A stretch of DNA of 64,000 bases from Tolypothrix sp. FACHB-123 (GTDB lineage Bacteria > Cyanobacteriota > Cyanobacteriia > Cyanobacteriales > Nostocaceae): NCBI RefSeq assembly GCF_014697075.1, contig NZ_JACJRE010000018.1, forward strand, positions 62,001-126,000, given 5' to 3'. The position numbers were made by a program, and so were the translations under genes. Of the stretch, positions 48,264-58,124 are shown in pieces. The notes beneath the pieces were generated by a model, which was not told the origin of the DNA, ran no database searches, and saw only the letters and a program-made list of their open reading frames with translations. Within the stretch, counting starts at the first letter, position 1. Every line of letters begins with the position of its first letter.

Positions 48264-49538
48264 TCATTCTTGACAACCAATGCCCATTACCAACAATCCC
48301 GGCCAATATAAATAAACTAATATTTCTAAATTCTCTCCAAAGGTATAAAGAAAAAGAATCATTACAATACTTAGCCCCACTTTTGCAGTTGGGCGTCTAC
48401 TATCCATTGACCTAATTAATAAATAGAAAAAACTTAAAGCCATTGGGATAGCAAGTGCCATAAATCCCACAATTCCTTTAACAAATAATACTCCAGCCCA
48501 TGTATGGTGTGAACCAATAGGCATATGTTCAACAATGTGGGGGCCATCTTCAACTACACCATGTCCCCAAATTGGAGCTTCAGCTTTCCAGCGCTCTACA
48601 GCAATTCGCTTTAGCGCCATACGCACCCTTGTAGATCCCGCTCTTGCTGCTTTGAAATTTTCCCAAAAGTTATTGACAGCCATAATAATAGATGGAGAAA
48701 AAATACCACCTAGGTAGCTAACAAATCCTAGTCCAATTAATATTTGTGGACGATTTAAACTAGAAAGAATTTTTGTGAGTAAGGGAATAATGACAATGCA
48801 AACCTGAGCCAAACGTGACTTACATACAAGACACATTAGTACTGAACCAATTAATCCAAACCAACGCCATTTTTTATCTTTTTCTTGCAAGGCGAGCATA
48901 AAATTTACATTACCAACAAAACCCAATGCGGGCCCCCAAGGGGTAAATAGCCGCCAACGTAAATCACCTGTGCTACCGTCAATTTCATAAAGAGGGACAT
49001 CAAAAAATTCATTACCTGGCCCCCCTACAGCTTTTAGTGGTGAGACATAAAGAATTTGGGGTAAATGCAAAGAAGGAGTTAACAGTAAAAAAGGGGTAAT
49101 CAACAGGGTATGAAAACCAACAATGCAAACTGCTCGATAAACTACTTGTGGACGAATCTTTAAACATCCTGCTAAAGGGTAAAGCGCAAGTGCAGCCCAA
49201 CCTTTAGCCCAGCCAATAGAAGATTTAATAATTAAACCAGTTGGGAGATTGTAATCTAAATGACCAGCTATTAAAGCTATTTCCATCACTATCATCCCAA
49301 TCACCCAAACCCAAAGAATCCAAGATATAGAAATTTTTTCTTCTGGTGGCGTGTCTTGAGTTTGCGCCAGTATTTTAATTAATAGAAATAGTAAAAGTAT
49401 CCAACCCATGAGAGCGCCAACCACATACAGCCCACCGAAAATCCAGATAAAATAGGTGTTAGAAACTGCCCACCAAACTACTTTTTCTGGTACATTTTGC
49501 GGATAAATATCATCTGGATTAATCTGCTTTTTTTTCAT
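48264..49538 (-). CDS. Wzy/O-antigen-ligase-like polysaccharide polymerase
   Basis: A 424-aa membrane protein with about ten hydrophobic segments and one long periplasmic loop (about 160-320). Sequence conservation is weak, as usual for Wzy, but the large loop has RVRMALKRIAVERWKAEAPIWGHGV followed by PIGSHHTWAGVLFVKGI, the pattern of O-antigen ligase/polymerase (Wzy_C) loops in cyanobacteria. The family joins lipid-linked repeat units at the periplasmic face. It lies downstream of the chain-length and export genes on the same strand (118-bp gap), which supports the polymerase role. Ligase is the alternative. Confidence 0.75.
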   Translation of the reverse strand: MKKKQINPDDIYPQNVPEKVVWWAVSNTYFIWIFGGLYVVGALMGWILLLFLLIKILAQTQDTPPEEKISISWILWVWVIGMIVMEIALIAGHLDYNLPTGLIIKSSIGWAKGWAALALYPLAGCLKIRPQVVYRAVCIVGFHTLLITPFLLLTPSLHLPQILYVSPLKAVGGPGNEFFDVPLYEIDGSTGDLRWRLFTPWGPALGFVGNVNFMLALQEKDKKWRWFGLIGSVLMCLVCKSRLAQVCIVIIPLLTKILSSLNRPQILIGLGFVSYLGGIFSPSIIMAVNNFWENFKAARAGSTRVRMALKRIAVERWKAEAPIWGHGVVEDGPHIVEHMPIGSHHTWAGVLFVKGIVGFMALAIPMALSFFYLLIRSMDSRRPTAKVGLSIVMILFLYTFGENLEILVYLYWPGLLVMGIGCQE

Positions 49539-49655
49539 CTCAGTTGGCGCGTCTCCCCTCCTGTTTTTTGTCTATTTTTTAGCTAGAATTTTATGTAATA
49601 AATCACAAGATGTTGTCATGAAAATTGCTCATCCCTAGCCCCTAAGCCCCCATTT

Positions 49656-51053
49656 TCAGGACAACCACTTAGATAACTTATCTATCCAAGGTTTACGAAT
49701 CCACAGCAAGGCCAAACCAACGGTAGAAAATATAGAACCGGCTGCGGCTCCAGCTAGAATAAAGCCTTTTTTGGGAGCCGTTGGTTCAGTTGGTAAATCA
49801 GGCTTTACCGCCATTTCTACTAATGGATAGGCGGAAAAAATATCTCCTTGGCCTAAATCCAATTTGGTGAGGGTGGAAGCAAACACAGCTTCGGCAATTT
49901 GTGCATCTCGCTTTAAGTTATCTAAGGTAGATTGGCGTTGAGAGAGAAGATCTAAGCGATTTTCTAGGCGCTTAATTTCCGAATCTAGGGTTTTTACCTG
50001 AGCTTTTAGCCCTTGTTGCTCAGATTGGTAAGATACTAAACTTTGAAATAATGTATCCCTGCTAGAACCGTTAACAGCTAGAGCTAAACGCTGAAGTAGT
50101 TCTATCGTCATTGGTTTCCTTAACAGAGATTCACCACGTTGGAGTAGAGCAGCCAAAGCCGCCTCTTGTCGTTTGGTTTCTTTCACCATTTGGGGATGAT
50201 TAAGGCCAAACTTAGTGATTAAAACTTCCAGCTTTGATGTTGCTTCACTATAATCTTTGAGATTTTGTTGAAAGATTTGATCTGCATGGAGCATAAAAGC
50301 ATTTGCTGCTTCTTGGGGAGATAGTTCCAAATCGTTGACTAGCTGTTGTAGTCGTATAGTTGTTTGCTGTTCTTGGGCTTTAAATTCTGCTCTTTGGCGG
50401 CGCAACTGCTCAATGTTGGTAGATAGGTTACCCACTTGCTCAGGATAACTGAGGCCAGAACGGATTTTGTACTCTGAGAGCTTTTTCTGAGCTTCCTGTA
50501 ACTTCTGCTGGGCGCTCAGCAAGATTTGCTGTGTGGGTTGCTTGCGTTGGGTGATTTCTCCAGTTCGTAAGGCATTAATTTGATGAACCATAGCTTGATA
50601 CAAAGCTAGAGATTTATTGTGTGCTTCTGCGGGACTTTTGCCAGTAACCTCAAACTTCATGATGGTTGTGTTATCTATCAGTTTGATACGGGGTTTGCCA
50701 AATTTATCTTCGGGAATTTTAGCGATCGCAGCTGCTGCCTTTAAAACTTGATCGCTAGTAAAAATATATTCATAGTTAGCTCTAGGGTCATAAGTAGAAC
50801 TACCGAGGGCAGAACCACTAGAAGATGTGGCCTGACCAATTCCCGGCAGGTTAACGTTAACGCCAAAACTAGCACCAGTCAATATCAGAGCGAATTCGCT
50901 GGTATAGGTTGGTTTGGTAACTTTTAAATACTGGAGTGATGACCCCCAAATAAATGTGTTGCCTAGCAAACTCAGGATGGTATAACGAAGCCAACGGCCT
51001 TTAAGCAGACGGATGATTTTTACTTTGCTGAAAATCGCACGCCGCTTTATCAT
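49656..51053 (-). CDS. Chain-length determinant (Wzz/GumC-like, no kinase domain)
   Basis: A 465-aa polysaccharide copolymerase. One TM helix lies near the N-terminus (about 24-43) and one near the C-terminus (about 430-453), with a large periplasmic domain that is mostly coiled coil (180-245 and 340-385, with many Gln, Leu and Arg). The Pro-rich motif before the second TM (LPTEPTAPKKGFILAGAAAG) is typical of Wzz/GumC proteins. No Tyr-kinase domain follows, unlike Wzc. It sets chain length and bridges the polymerase to the outer-membrane exporter. Its start overlaps the stop of the exporter gene by 4 bp (ATGA). Confidence 0.88.
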   Translation of the reverse strand: MIKRRAIFSKVKIIRLLKGRWLRYTILSLLGNTFIWGSSLQYLKVTKPTYTSEFALILTGASFGVNVNLPGIGQATSSSGSALGSSTYDPRANYEYIFTSDQVLKAAAAIAKIPEDKFGKPRIKLIDNTTIMKFEVTGKSPAEAHNKSLALYQAMVHQINALRTGEITQRKQPTQQILLSAQQKLQEAQKKLSEYKIRSGLSYPEQVGNLSTNIEQLRRQRAEFKAQEQQTTIRLQQLVNDLELSPQEAANAFMLHADQIFQQNLKDYSEATSKLEVLITKFGLNHPQMVKETKRQEAALAALLQRGESLLRKPMTIELLQRLALAVNGSSRDTLFQSLVSYQSEQQGLKAQVKTLDSEIKRLENRLDLLSQRQSTLDNLKRDAQIAEAVFASTLTKLDLGQGDIFSAYPLVEMAVKPDLPTEPTAPKKGFILAGAAAGSIFSTVGLALLWIRKPWIDKLSKWLS

Positions 51054-52078
51054 CTGAATAAATCTCGTATGATCTGAATAGGGGATAAAATGGTGTTGAT
51101 GATATCTCGAAATTGCACAACTTTTGAGTCATAACAGACGACAATATCATTTGCTTTTAAAAAGGGATTATTTGTATCATCAGTTGATTTTGTCAATAGC
51201 GCATTCACATAACTCTGCAAGTAAGTAGTTTTCCCCGTTAACTGTTCAGTAGTCACTAGTAGTGCTTTACGTTCAGCATTGGTTCCTCTTGTTCCGCCAG
51301 CACAGTTACCTGCTGCTACTGCATGGGAAAAGCGCGTACCATAAGGAAGGGATGTGGCATCACGACTAATACCAGAGCTGGCATTGCCCGTAGCTGGTAC
51401 AGTCAGATTGGAAAGAAAGATTTTCACCTGTGAAGGTGTAATTTGTGAGAGACGCACGAGTTCATTGTGCATTTGTCCAGAATCTGGGACAACTATGCGA
51501 TCGCCCGCCATCAGGGGTAAATCTTCAAAGGGTTCACCTGTCAATACACCTGATAAATCAATCACACGAGTTTGACCATTGCGGATCAATTGTACATTTT
51601 TGACATCAGCAGTAGGTTTGACTCCCCCAGCATCGCGGATAGCAACCGCTAAGTAACGCTGAGGTGGATATTGTCCATTTACCGCTATCGGGGGTTGTGT
51701 TTTCTCAGCTGGCGAGAGGTCATTGATTAACACCCGCCCTGGTAAAAATGTTGCGCCACTGACAAATACCTCAATTGGTGCCCACTGCACTACGCTAATA
51801 TTGACCCTTAAAAACGAAGGCTGGAAAAAACCGCCATCAATCAAAGCCTTAGCCAGGTTCATCTGCGCCTCTTGAGGTTCTAACCCAGCTACAGGTAAAG
51901 GAGATAAATAAGGAATTTCTAATCTACCGTCTAAGTTGACCTCAAAAATACCGCTGAACTCTTCGCCTTCAGGAATGCTTACTTTTAAGCGATCGCCTGG
52001 AGACAGAGGTAAAGCCAAACAAGGTGTTACAAAGCATAAAGTGGAAAATATAGTATTCAAAATTAACCGTTTCAGCAT
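51050..52078 (-). CDS. Outer-membrane polysaccharide export protein (OPX/Wza-like)
   Basis: A 342-aa exported protein. It has a signal peptide (1-22, cleaved after CLA), a polysaccharide export domain (about 23-115: LSPGDRLKVSIPEGEEFSG, GRLEIPYL, VSGATFLPGRV) and an SLBB-like segment (150-205, AGGVKPTADVKNVQLIRNG, LMAGDRIVVPDSG). The C-terminal helical tail (310-342) fits the outer-membrane helix of Wza. No lipobox Cys is placed at the expected site, so it may be non-lipidated like many cyanobacterial OPX proteins. First gene of the minus-strand export unit, translationally coupled to the chain-length gene. Confidence 0.88.
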   Translation of the reverse strand: MLKRLILNTIFSTLCFVTPCLALPLSPGDRLKVSIPEGEEFSGIFEVNLDGRLEIPYLSPLPVAGLEPQEAQMNLAKALIDGGFFQPSFLRVNISVVQWAPIEVFVSGATFLPGRVLINDLSPAEKTQPPIAVNGQYPPQRYLAVAIRDAGGVKPTADVKNVQLIRNGQTRVIDLSGVLTGEPFEDLPLMAGDRIVVPDSGQMHNELVRLSQITPSQVKIFLSNLTVPATGNASSGISRDATSLPYGTRFSHAVAAGNCAGGTRGTNAERKALLVTTEQLTGKTTYLQSYVNALLTKSTDDTNNPFLKANDIVVCYDSKVVQFRDIINTILSPIQIIRDLFR

Positions 52079-52756
52079 TGCTCAATCATTTACCTCAGTA
52101 TTTAATAGAGATAAAAGCAGTAATTTTAATCCTTGTCTACTTAAAATTACTTAAAAAAATCCAAAGTCTCTAGAGTGTAAATATATACGCTAAATTCCGA
52201 AATTACAAGTCGATAATCAGGATGAATTTTAGATCTTATTTAACTAAAGATGAAAACAGAATTCAAGGCGAAAATTTAGCAATAATCAGGATAAACCTGC
52301 AATAATTTCCATTGAATTATGTAATTTACCGCTAATTTCAAGCGATCCGTAATCAACAAAAAACAAGAAAAATTATACTAACATTCGACATCAGCCTTGA
52401 AAATAGATTATAAAAATAATACATTGGTTGATATTGGCATCATCCACCGATCGCCAAGCAAGCTATTTGCTACTTGTGGGCGGTCAGAACTGATGCATAA
52501 GTGAGGGGAAATCAGGGATTTAGGCAAGGTATGTAGATTTTCACAACCCTCGCACTTTGACACTTAGCCACAACGAAGAAGTTGTGTGTCTATGTGGAAA
52601 TTTTAGGTATCTACCAGTGATTTTAAGTATAGGGCGTTGTATATTTGCAGGCTGAATTGGCGACTGTAGCCATCTAAAACTTCGATTCATATTTTGCTAA
52701 ATCATTCTCTGATTCAGCAACGCTAACTATTGGATTCATAATTTTGTTAATTCAAC
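52079..52756. other. 678-bp divergent regulatory region of the polysaccharide locus
   Basis: Separates the minus-strand export/polymerase unit from the plus-strand assembly operon and so must drive both. AT-rich. An 11-bp direct repeat, ataatcaggat, occurs at 52213-52223 and 52282-52292 and could be a regulator site. No coding frame. Confidence 0.45.
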
Positions 52757-53818
52757 ATGGGACGCACCATCGGTCTAGTAAATACCTATTCAACTTTAAA
52801 TATTGGTGATGCCGCAATTTATAGCGCCTTGACGGCTCTAGCATCTGAGGCTAAAGTTGTAGCTCAATTTCCAGATTTAGAACCACAATATATTCCTGGA
52901 TTGCAAATCCTACCGCAAATTGGCACTTGTGATGCATACATAAGTGTAGGTGGCGATATTTTCAATAATGCTCGCGAAGGGTTGATTACAAAAGCTTTTA
53001 TCAAAAATCTCCTGCAATTGCAGCGGAAGCCCCGGCATACCTTTGTGTTTGGCCAGTCAATTCCGCGATCGTGTCATGGGTTGAGTTTTCAGGCTTTGGC
53101 TTTTTGCTGGCGGCGGTTGGCGGCTGTTTGTGTGCGAGATGCCGAAAGCCATAAACGTTTAACTCAAGCTGGGGTCAAGGCTATTTTGTCTTTTGATGTC
53201 GCCTTTAGTCTCTGTGTCAGTGAAGAGGCGAAGACAATAGCAAAACAGGTATTACAAGCTCTAGATGTTCCCCCAGAATCAGCCGCCTTGATTTCTTTGC
53301 GTGCTTTTGACTCGATGTATAGCCATGATAATCAGCAGTTTCAAACTCAATTGGTGACTTTGTGTCGTCACCTCTATAAACAGGGATATCAACCGGTTTT
53401 GCTGATTCAATCTCAAGCCTACGGCGCTGATAATGACTTAGCAGTAGCAGAAGAAATTGCTCGCCAAGTTCCAGAACTGAAGATTTTTAATCCCTTTAGC
53501 GTCACTCATGAATTGCCCAATTGGCAACTGGTAATGGGAGCATTGGCGATTTGCCGTTTAATTGTCGCCATTCGTTATCACACCGCAGTTCTCGCTCTCG
53601 CTAGCGGTAAAGTTCCATTTAATTTGTACTACTCGAATAAAGGCAAAGATTTAACCCAACGCTTGGGGATTCCTGGGTGCAGCCTGCAACAATTCAACCC
53701 TGATACCTCCATAGATGCGATCGCCGCTACTGCTAATCAAACCTTCGATGATGTAGCGATTCGCCAACAGGTGCAACAAGACTTCCAAACATGCTATAGC
53801 CGAGCCGTACCAACATGA
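52757..53818 (+). CDS. Polysaccharide pyruvyl transferase family protein
   Basis: A 353-aa cytosolic enzyme of the CsaB/WcaK family, which adds pyruvate ketals to sugar units and gives the polymer negative charge. Visible motifs: NTYSTLNIGDAAIYSAL near the N-terminus, YISVGGDIFN, HTFVFGQSIPRS, VCVRDAESHKRL, and the C-terminal VAIRYHTAVLALASGKVPF, whose RxH is the family's conserved catalytic region. Length is normal. First gene of the plus-strand operon; the next gene overlaps its stop by 4 bp (ATGA). Confidence 0.9.
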   Translation: MGRTIGLVNTYSTLNIGDAAIYSALTALASEAKVVAQFPDLEPQYIPGLQILPQIGTCDAYISVGGDIFNNAREGLITKAFIKNLLQLQRKPRHTFVFGQSIPRSCHGLSFQALAFCWRRLAAVCVRDAESHKRLTQAGVKAILSFDVAFSLCVSEEAKTIAKQVLQALDVPPESAALISLRAFDSMYSHDNQQFQTQLVTLCRHLYKQGYQPVLLIQSQAYGADNDLAVAEEIARQVPELKIFNPFSVTHELPNWQLVMGALAICRLIVAIRYHTAVLALASGKVPFNLYYSNKGKDLTQRLGIPGCSLQQFNPDTSIDAIAATANQTFDDVAIRQQVQQDFQTCYSRAVPT

Positions 53819-54813
53819 AAGCAAAGATTTGTCATATCCTAGGCGGTCAAAGCATGGGCTGGACTGGTGGGATCAGCGCCACATTAAAAAGTATCGAAAT
53901 GTCTCGTTTGTCGCAAAAGTTTGAGTTTATCATTGCACCTTTGGCTGATGCAGCTGCAATTGTCAAACAACAGCGGCCGGATGCGATCGTGGTTCATGGG
54001 GCTTCTTCTTGGCGGGGGTTGTTATCCCTGTGGAATCTGAAGCGTTCAGCTAAATTGATCATCAACGAACACCATTATTCAGCTAGCTTTGAAGCCTTTA
54101 ATGTCTCCTCAGTGGCGCGGTTTCATGGGATGCTAAAACTGAGTTATGGCATGTGCGATCGCGTAATTGCTGTTTCTGTTGGTCAACAGCAATGGATGCA
54201 GAAAAATAAACTAGTTTCCCATCAACGCCTGGCGCTGATTCAGTTTGCGCGGATTGTTGATAAATTCTTAGCTGTTCCCCCTAAACCCAGATCTGCAAAT
54301 CAACCCTTTGTTTTAGGAGCCTATGGCAGGTTTTGCCATCAAAAAGGGTTTGATATTCTCATTGATGCAGTCAAACAACTTCCTGATTCCCAAATCAAAT
54401 TACAGATTGGCGGTAGCGGAACAGACGAAGCCAAGTTAAAACAATTAGCTGCAACTGCCTCTAATATTGAATTTCTCGGTCGAATTGATGATGTCCCTGC
54501 TTTTTTGGGTCAGTGTGATGCGTTAGTCATTCCCTCTCGCTGGGAGCCTTGGGGTAACGTCTGTTTAGAAGCCAGGGCTGCTGCTAAACCGATTATTGCC
54601 TCGGCTGTCGATGGTTTGAGCGAACAAATGCCAAACTGTGGGCTATTGATTCCGCCAGAAAATTCCTTAGCGTTGGCGAAAGCAATTCAAGAATTAGCAG
54701 AGCTACCAGCTTTGCAATTAGCACAGATGGGACAACAGGGAAGAGCCTCAGCTTGCAATGCTTGGGAGAATTATCTATCTAATTGGCAACGCTTGCTAGA
54801 GGAACTGTTATGA
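53815..54813 (+). CDS. Glycosyltransferase family 4
   Basis: A 332-aa GT-B fold transferase. N-terminal domain: ICHILGGQSMGWTGGISATL and VVHGASSWRG, INEHHYS. The C-terminal nucleotide-sugar site is clear: LGAYGRFCHQKGFDILIDAV, IEFLGRID, and VIPSRWEPWGNVCLEA with the conserved E-x7-E (EPWGNVCLE). It transfers a sugar to the growing lipid-linked repeat unit in the cytosol; donor unknown. Overlaps by 4 bp (ATGA) with genes on both sides, so it is part of a tightly coupled operon. Confidence 0.9.
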   Translation: MKAKICHILGGQSMGWTGGISATLKSIEMSRLSQKFEFIIAPLADAAAIVKQQRPDAIVVHGASSWRGLLSLWNLKRSAKLIINEHHYSASFEAFNVSSVARFHGMLKLSYGMCDRVIAVSVGQQQWMQKNKLVSHQRLALIQFARIVDKFLAVPPKPRSANQPFVLGAYGRFCHQKGFDILIDAVKQLPDSQIKLQIGGSGTDEAKLKQLAATASNIEFLGRIDDVPAFLGQCDALVIPSRWEPWGNVCLEARAAAKPIIASAVDGLSEQMPNCGLLIPPENSLALAKAIQELAELPALQLAQMGQQGRASACNAWENYLSNWQRLLEELL

Positions 54814-56087
54814 AAGCGATCGCTCAAGCTCTAGCAACTTTTAAAAAAGACCGCTTTGTCCGTAATATTGGCTGGATGGGGGCTTCCGAATTGGTGATTC
54901 GGGTGTTCCGCCTGGTAACTACAGTCATTCTCGCCCGGTTTCTCAGCGCTGAAGACTATGGACTCGCCGCCATTGTCTTGATGACTTACGAATTTATTCG
55001 CGTCTTTACCCGCAATGGCATTGCCGATAAAATTGTCCAGGCTGATGCATCTGAGGTAGAGGAGTTATGCCGTACAGCCTATGGATTAAATTGGCTGATT
55101 GCTTTGGTTCTCTTTGCTCTCCAATGTTTAGTATCTTTAGCGATCGCCCAATTCTACAATAATTCCCATCTCATCCTGCCGATTTGTTTAATTGCCATCA
55201 CCTACCTGATCTATCCTTTGGCGATGGTGCAAACAGCCCTGATCCGCAGAGAAAATCGCTTGAATATTCTGGCGTTGATTAGTTCTGTGCAAGTATCTAC
55301 AGATAACGTTCTCACAGCGATTTTTGCCTTATCTGGTATGGGAATGTGGGCGATCGTTTTACCCAAATTCTTAGTAGCTCCCATCTGGATTATTCTCACC
55401 TTTAAATATCATCCTTGGCGGATGACTCAATCTTTCACCTTCGGGAAATGGCGACAAATTACCTCCTTTGCTAGCCGGATTTTGGGGGTAGAATTACTCA
55501 CCATCTTTCGGGAAAACGTCGATTATCTCTTGATTGGTCGATTTGTAGGTGTACAAGCTTTAGGGGTTTATTACTTCGCCTTTAATGCTGGTTTAGGAAT
55601 CAGCTTGAGTGTCATTAATGCCATTCGCGTATCCCTATTTTCCGATCTGTGCGATTTGAACTCTCAGCCCAGCTTATTTGCCCAACGCTATCTACAAAGC
55701 CTACGCAAAATAGCTGTGATGATTGTGCCTCTAGTGCTGCTGCAATCTAGTTTAGCCCCCTTCTATGTTCCTTTAATATTTGGGCAGAAATGGGTCGAAC
55801 GTGGTGCTGTATCTATCTTAATTCTGATTTGTTTCTCCGCTTTATCTCGTCCCTTTGCCGATGCAGCCTCTTTGATGTTCCGCGCCTTTGGTCAACCACA
55901 AATTGAATTGCGCTGGAATCTGGGATTTACTGTTTGTTTAGCTACTGCTATTTGCGTAGGAACACAGTGGGGAATTTTAGGATCTGCTGTAGCTGTGATG
56001 GCAACCCACCTCATCTTACAACCTCTTTATACCCTGTGGGCGACAAGACAGACCCTACCAAAATTTTTGCAGGAGGCTCAAGGATGA
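54810..56087 (+). CDS. Wzx-type polysaccharide flippase
   Basis: A 425-aa protein with about 12 hydrophobic segments of the MATE/MOP superfamily polysaccharide transport family. Motifs near the N-terminus: FRLVTTVILARFLSAEDYGLAAIV; further on NVDYLLIGRFVGVQALGVYYFAF, which is characteristic of Wzx/PST proteins. It flips the lipid-linked repeat unit across the inner membrane. The start is set at ATG 54810, which overlaps the previous stop as ATGA; an upstream in-frame start at 54783 would lie inside the GT4 gene. Confidence 0.9.
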   Translation: MKAIAQALATFKKDRFVRNIGWMGASELVIRVFRLVTTVILARFLSAEDYGLAAIVLMTYEFIRVFTRNGIADKIVQADASEVEELCRTAYGLNWLIALVLFALQCLVSLAIAQFYNNSHLILPICLIAITYLIYPLAMVQTALIRRENRLNILALISSVQVSTDNVLTAIFALSGMGMWAIVLPKFLVAPIWIILTFKYHPWRMTQSFTFGKWRQITSFASRILGVELLTIFRENVDYLLIGRFVGVQALGVYYFAFNAGLGISLSVINAIRVSLFSDLCDLNSQPSLFAQRYLQSLRKIAVMIVPLVLLQSSLAPFYVPLIFGQKWVERGAVSILILICFSALSRPFADAASLMFRAFGQPQIELRWNLGFTVCLATAICVGTQWGILGSAVAVMATHLILQPLYTLWATRQTLPKFLQEAQG

Positions 56088-57070
56088 TACCTAAAATATC
56101 AGTGGTAATACCCGCCTACAATGCAGCGCAATTTTTACCAGAGGCGATCGCTTCTGTGCAAAAACAGACCTTTTCCGATTGGGAACTACTCATTGTTAAT
56201 GATGGTTCTACGGATGACACGGTAGCGGTTGTCAGCGAGTATGAACAAAGAGATCCCCGGATTCATCTGATAAATCAAGATAATCAGGGTGTATCTGTTG
56301 CTCGCAACCAGGGAGTGGAACACAGCCAAGGTCAAATCATCGCCTTTCTTGATGCTGACGATCGATGGTTACCCAACAAACTGCATCTACATTGGGAACA
56401 TTTACAAGCCAATCCTCATTTAGGGGTCAGCTTTGCCCAAGTAGAAATACTCAATCAGGCTGGTGAACCTAGCGGACAAATTTCTACTGGTCGTTTAACC
56501 CAATTGAAAGCAGAATATTTTCTGTCGGAAAACCCTACTACTACCACTTCTAATTGGGTTATCCGCAAAGAATTATTTAGCCAAGTGGGAGGCTTTAGCC
56601 ACGACATGAGCTATTCCGAAGATTTGGAATGGTTACTCAGGGTTAGTTGTACCACTGATGGGCAGATTGCAGGTATCAACCAAGTGTTGACTCAATATCG
56701 TACCAGTAGCAGCGGGCTATCCTCTCAGTTATATAGTATGGAAGCAGGCTGGAATCAATTGGTAGATAAAGCGAAAACCTATGCACCCCAATTGGTTGAG
56801 CGTCATTTTAACCTAGCGCAAGCGCTACATTTACGCTATCTAGCTCGTCGCGCCTTTCGGTTGCGATTACCTGCGAAAGTAGGTGTTGATTTTATGATTC
56901 GCGCCTTACTTTCCGATTGGCGATTATTCCGATATCAACCACAGCGCACTTTATTGACCATAGTTGCAGTATTTGGGGCGTTAGTGATGGAGAAGATTGT
57001 CCTTGCAAATAAAAGCCGCGATCGCTCTTCCATTGAGCAAACTAGCGTGAGTCCAGAAACTCAGGGTTAA
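56084..57070 (+). CDS. Glycosyltransferase family 2 (first of two)
   Basis: A 328-aa GT-A transferase with the usual sequence: ISVVIPAYNAAQFL, LLIVNDGSTDDT, VSVARNQGVEHSQGQIIAFL followed by DADD (the metal-binding DxD) and SEDLEWLLRVS (ED motif, catalytic base region). The C-terminal 100 residues are helical with an RHFNLAQALHLRYLARRAFR segment also found in the next gene, so the two arose by duplication. Start ATG 56084 has AGGAGG 7 nt upstream and overlaps the flippase stop as ATGA. Confidence 0.92.
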   Translation: MIPKISVVIPAYNAAQFLPEAIASVQKQTFSDWELLIVNDGSTDDTVAVVSEYEQRDPRIHLINQDNQGVSVARNQGVEHSQGQIIAFLDADDRWLPNKLHLHWEHLQANPHLGVSFAQVEILNQAGEPSGQISTGRLTQLKAEYFLSENPTTTTSNWVIRKELFSQVGGFSHDMSYSEDLEWLLRVSCTTDGQIAGINQVLTQYRTSSSGLSSQLYSMEAGWNQLVDKAKTYAPQLVERHFNLAQALHLRYLARRAFRLRLPAKVGVDFMIRALLSDWRLFRYQPQRTLLTIVAVFGALVMEKIVLANKSRDRSSIEQTSVSPETQG

Positions 57071-57082
57071 AAATTACAAATT

Positions 57083-58114
57083 ATGAATTTATCTGCGATT
57101 ATTCCTGTTTACAACTCAGAACGTTCAGTTGCTCAGACAATAGAGTCTGTTCTGGCACAAACTTACCGAGACTTTGAAATTATCATTGTTGATGATGGTT
57201 GCACAGATAAAAGTATTGATATATGCAAGCAATTTAACGATCCGCGCATCAAAATAGTTCACCAGCAGAATCGAGGCTTGGCGGGAGCTAGAAACACAGG
57301 AATTCGTCACGCCCAAGGGGAATATTTAGCTTTTATTGATAGTGACGACTTGTGGCTACCCCAGAAGCTAGAAAAACATCTGCAACATTTAGAGCAATCG
57401 CCCCAAGTGGGAGTGAGTTTTTCTCGTTCTAGCTTTATAGATGATGAGGGTAAGCCTCTAGGAATTTATCAGATGCCTAAATTGACGGAGATTACCCCAG
57501 AATATTTATTCTGCCGCAATCCCATCAGTAATGGTTCGTCGGTGGTGATACGCCGCGCTGTCTTCGAGGATATCAAGTTCCAAGAAAATCTCTATGGAGA
57601 GGTAGAAGATTTTTACTTTGACGATCGCTTTCGTCAATCGGAAGATATTGAATGTTGGCTGCGGATTGCTTTGCAAACTACTTGGCAAATTGAAGGAATA
57701 CCTGAAGCCCTCACCCTCTATCGAGTAAATATGGGTGGTTTGTCAGCCAATATTCTCAAACAATATGAATCTTGGGAGCGAATCCTCGTCAAAACCCAGG
57801 TTTACAATCCTGAGTTTGTCGAACTCTGGGGAAATAAAGCTAGAGCCTATCAACTAAGATACTTAGCGCGTCGGGCGACAAGACAGCGATCGCCCCAAAT
57901 GGCGGTTGATTTGCTACACAAAGCCATTAAACTCCATTGGCGGATCTTGTTAGAAGAACCGCGACGTACATTAATCTCTTTTGGTGCTGCTTATTTACTT
58001 TGGTTGCTACCGCAATTTGTATATCAGCAATTAGAAACATTCATGATGCAAATCACCGGCGCAAGTCAAAAACGACGAATTCAGCAAGAACAAATAGCCA
58101 AACCATCAATTTGA
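57083..58114 (+). CDS. Glycosyltransferase family 2 (second of two)
   Basis: A 343-aa GT-A transferase, paralogous to the preceding gene over its whole length: LSAIIPVYNSERSVAQTI, IIIVDDGCTDKS, GEYLAFIDSDDLW (DxD motif) and SEDIECWLRIA, and a related helical tail (AYQLRYLARRATRQ). It lies 12 bp after its paralogue. It probably adds a different sugar to the repeat unit; donor and acceptor cannot be read from sequence. Confidence 0.92.
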   Translation: MNLSAIIPVYNSERSVAQTIESVLAQTYRDFEIIIVDDGCTDKSIDICKQFNDPRIKIVHQQNRGLAGARNTGIRHAQGEYLAFIDSDDLWLPQKLEKHLQHLEQSPQVGVSFSRSSFIDDEGKPLGIYQMPKLTEITPEYLFCRNPISNGSSVVIRRAVFEDIKFQENLYGEVEDFYFDDRFRQSEDIECWLRIALQTTWQIEGIPEALTLYRVNMGGLSANILKQYESWERILVKTQVYNPEFVELWGNKARAYQLRYLARRATRQRSPQMAVDLLHKAIKLHWRILLEEPRRTLISFGAAYLLWLLPQFVYQQLETFMMQITGASQKRRIQQEQIAKPSI

Positions 58115-58124
58115 AGGGAAAATT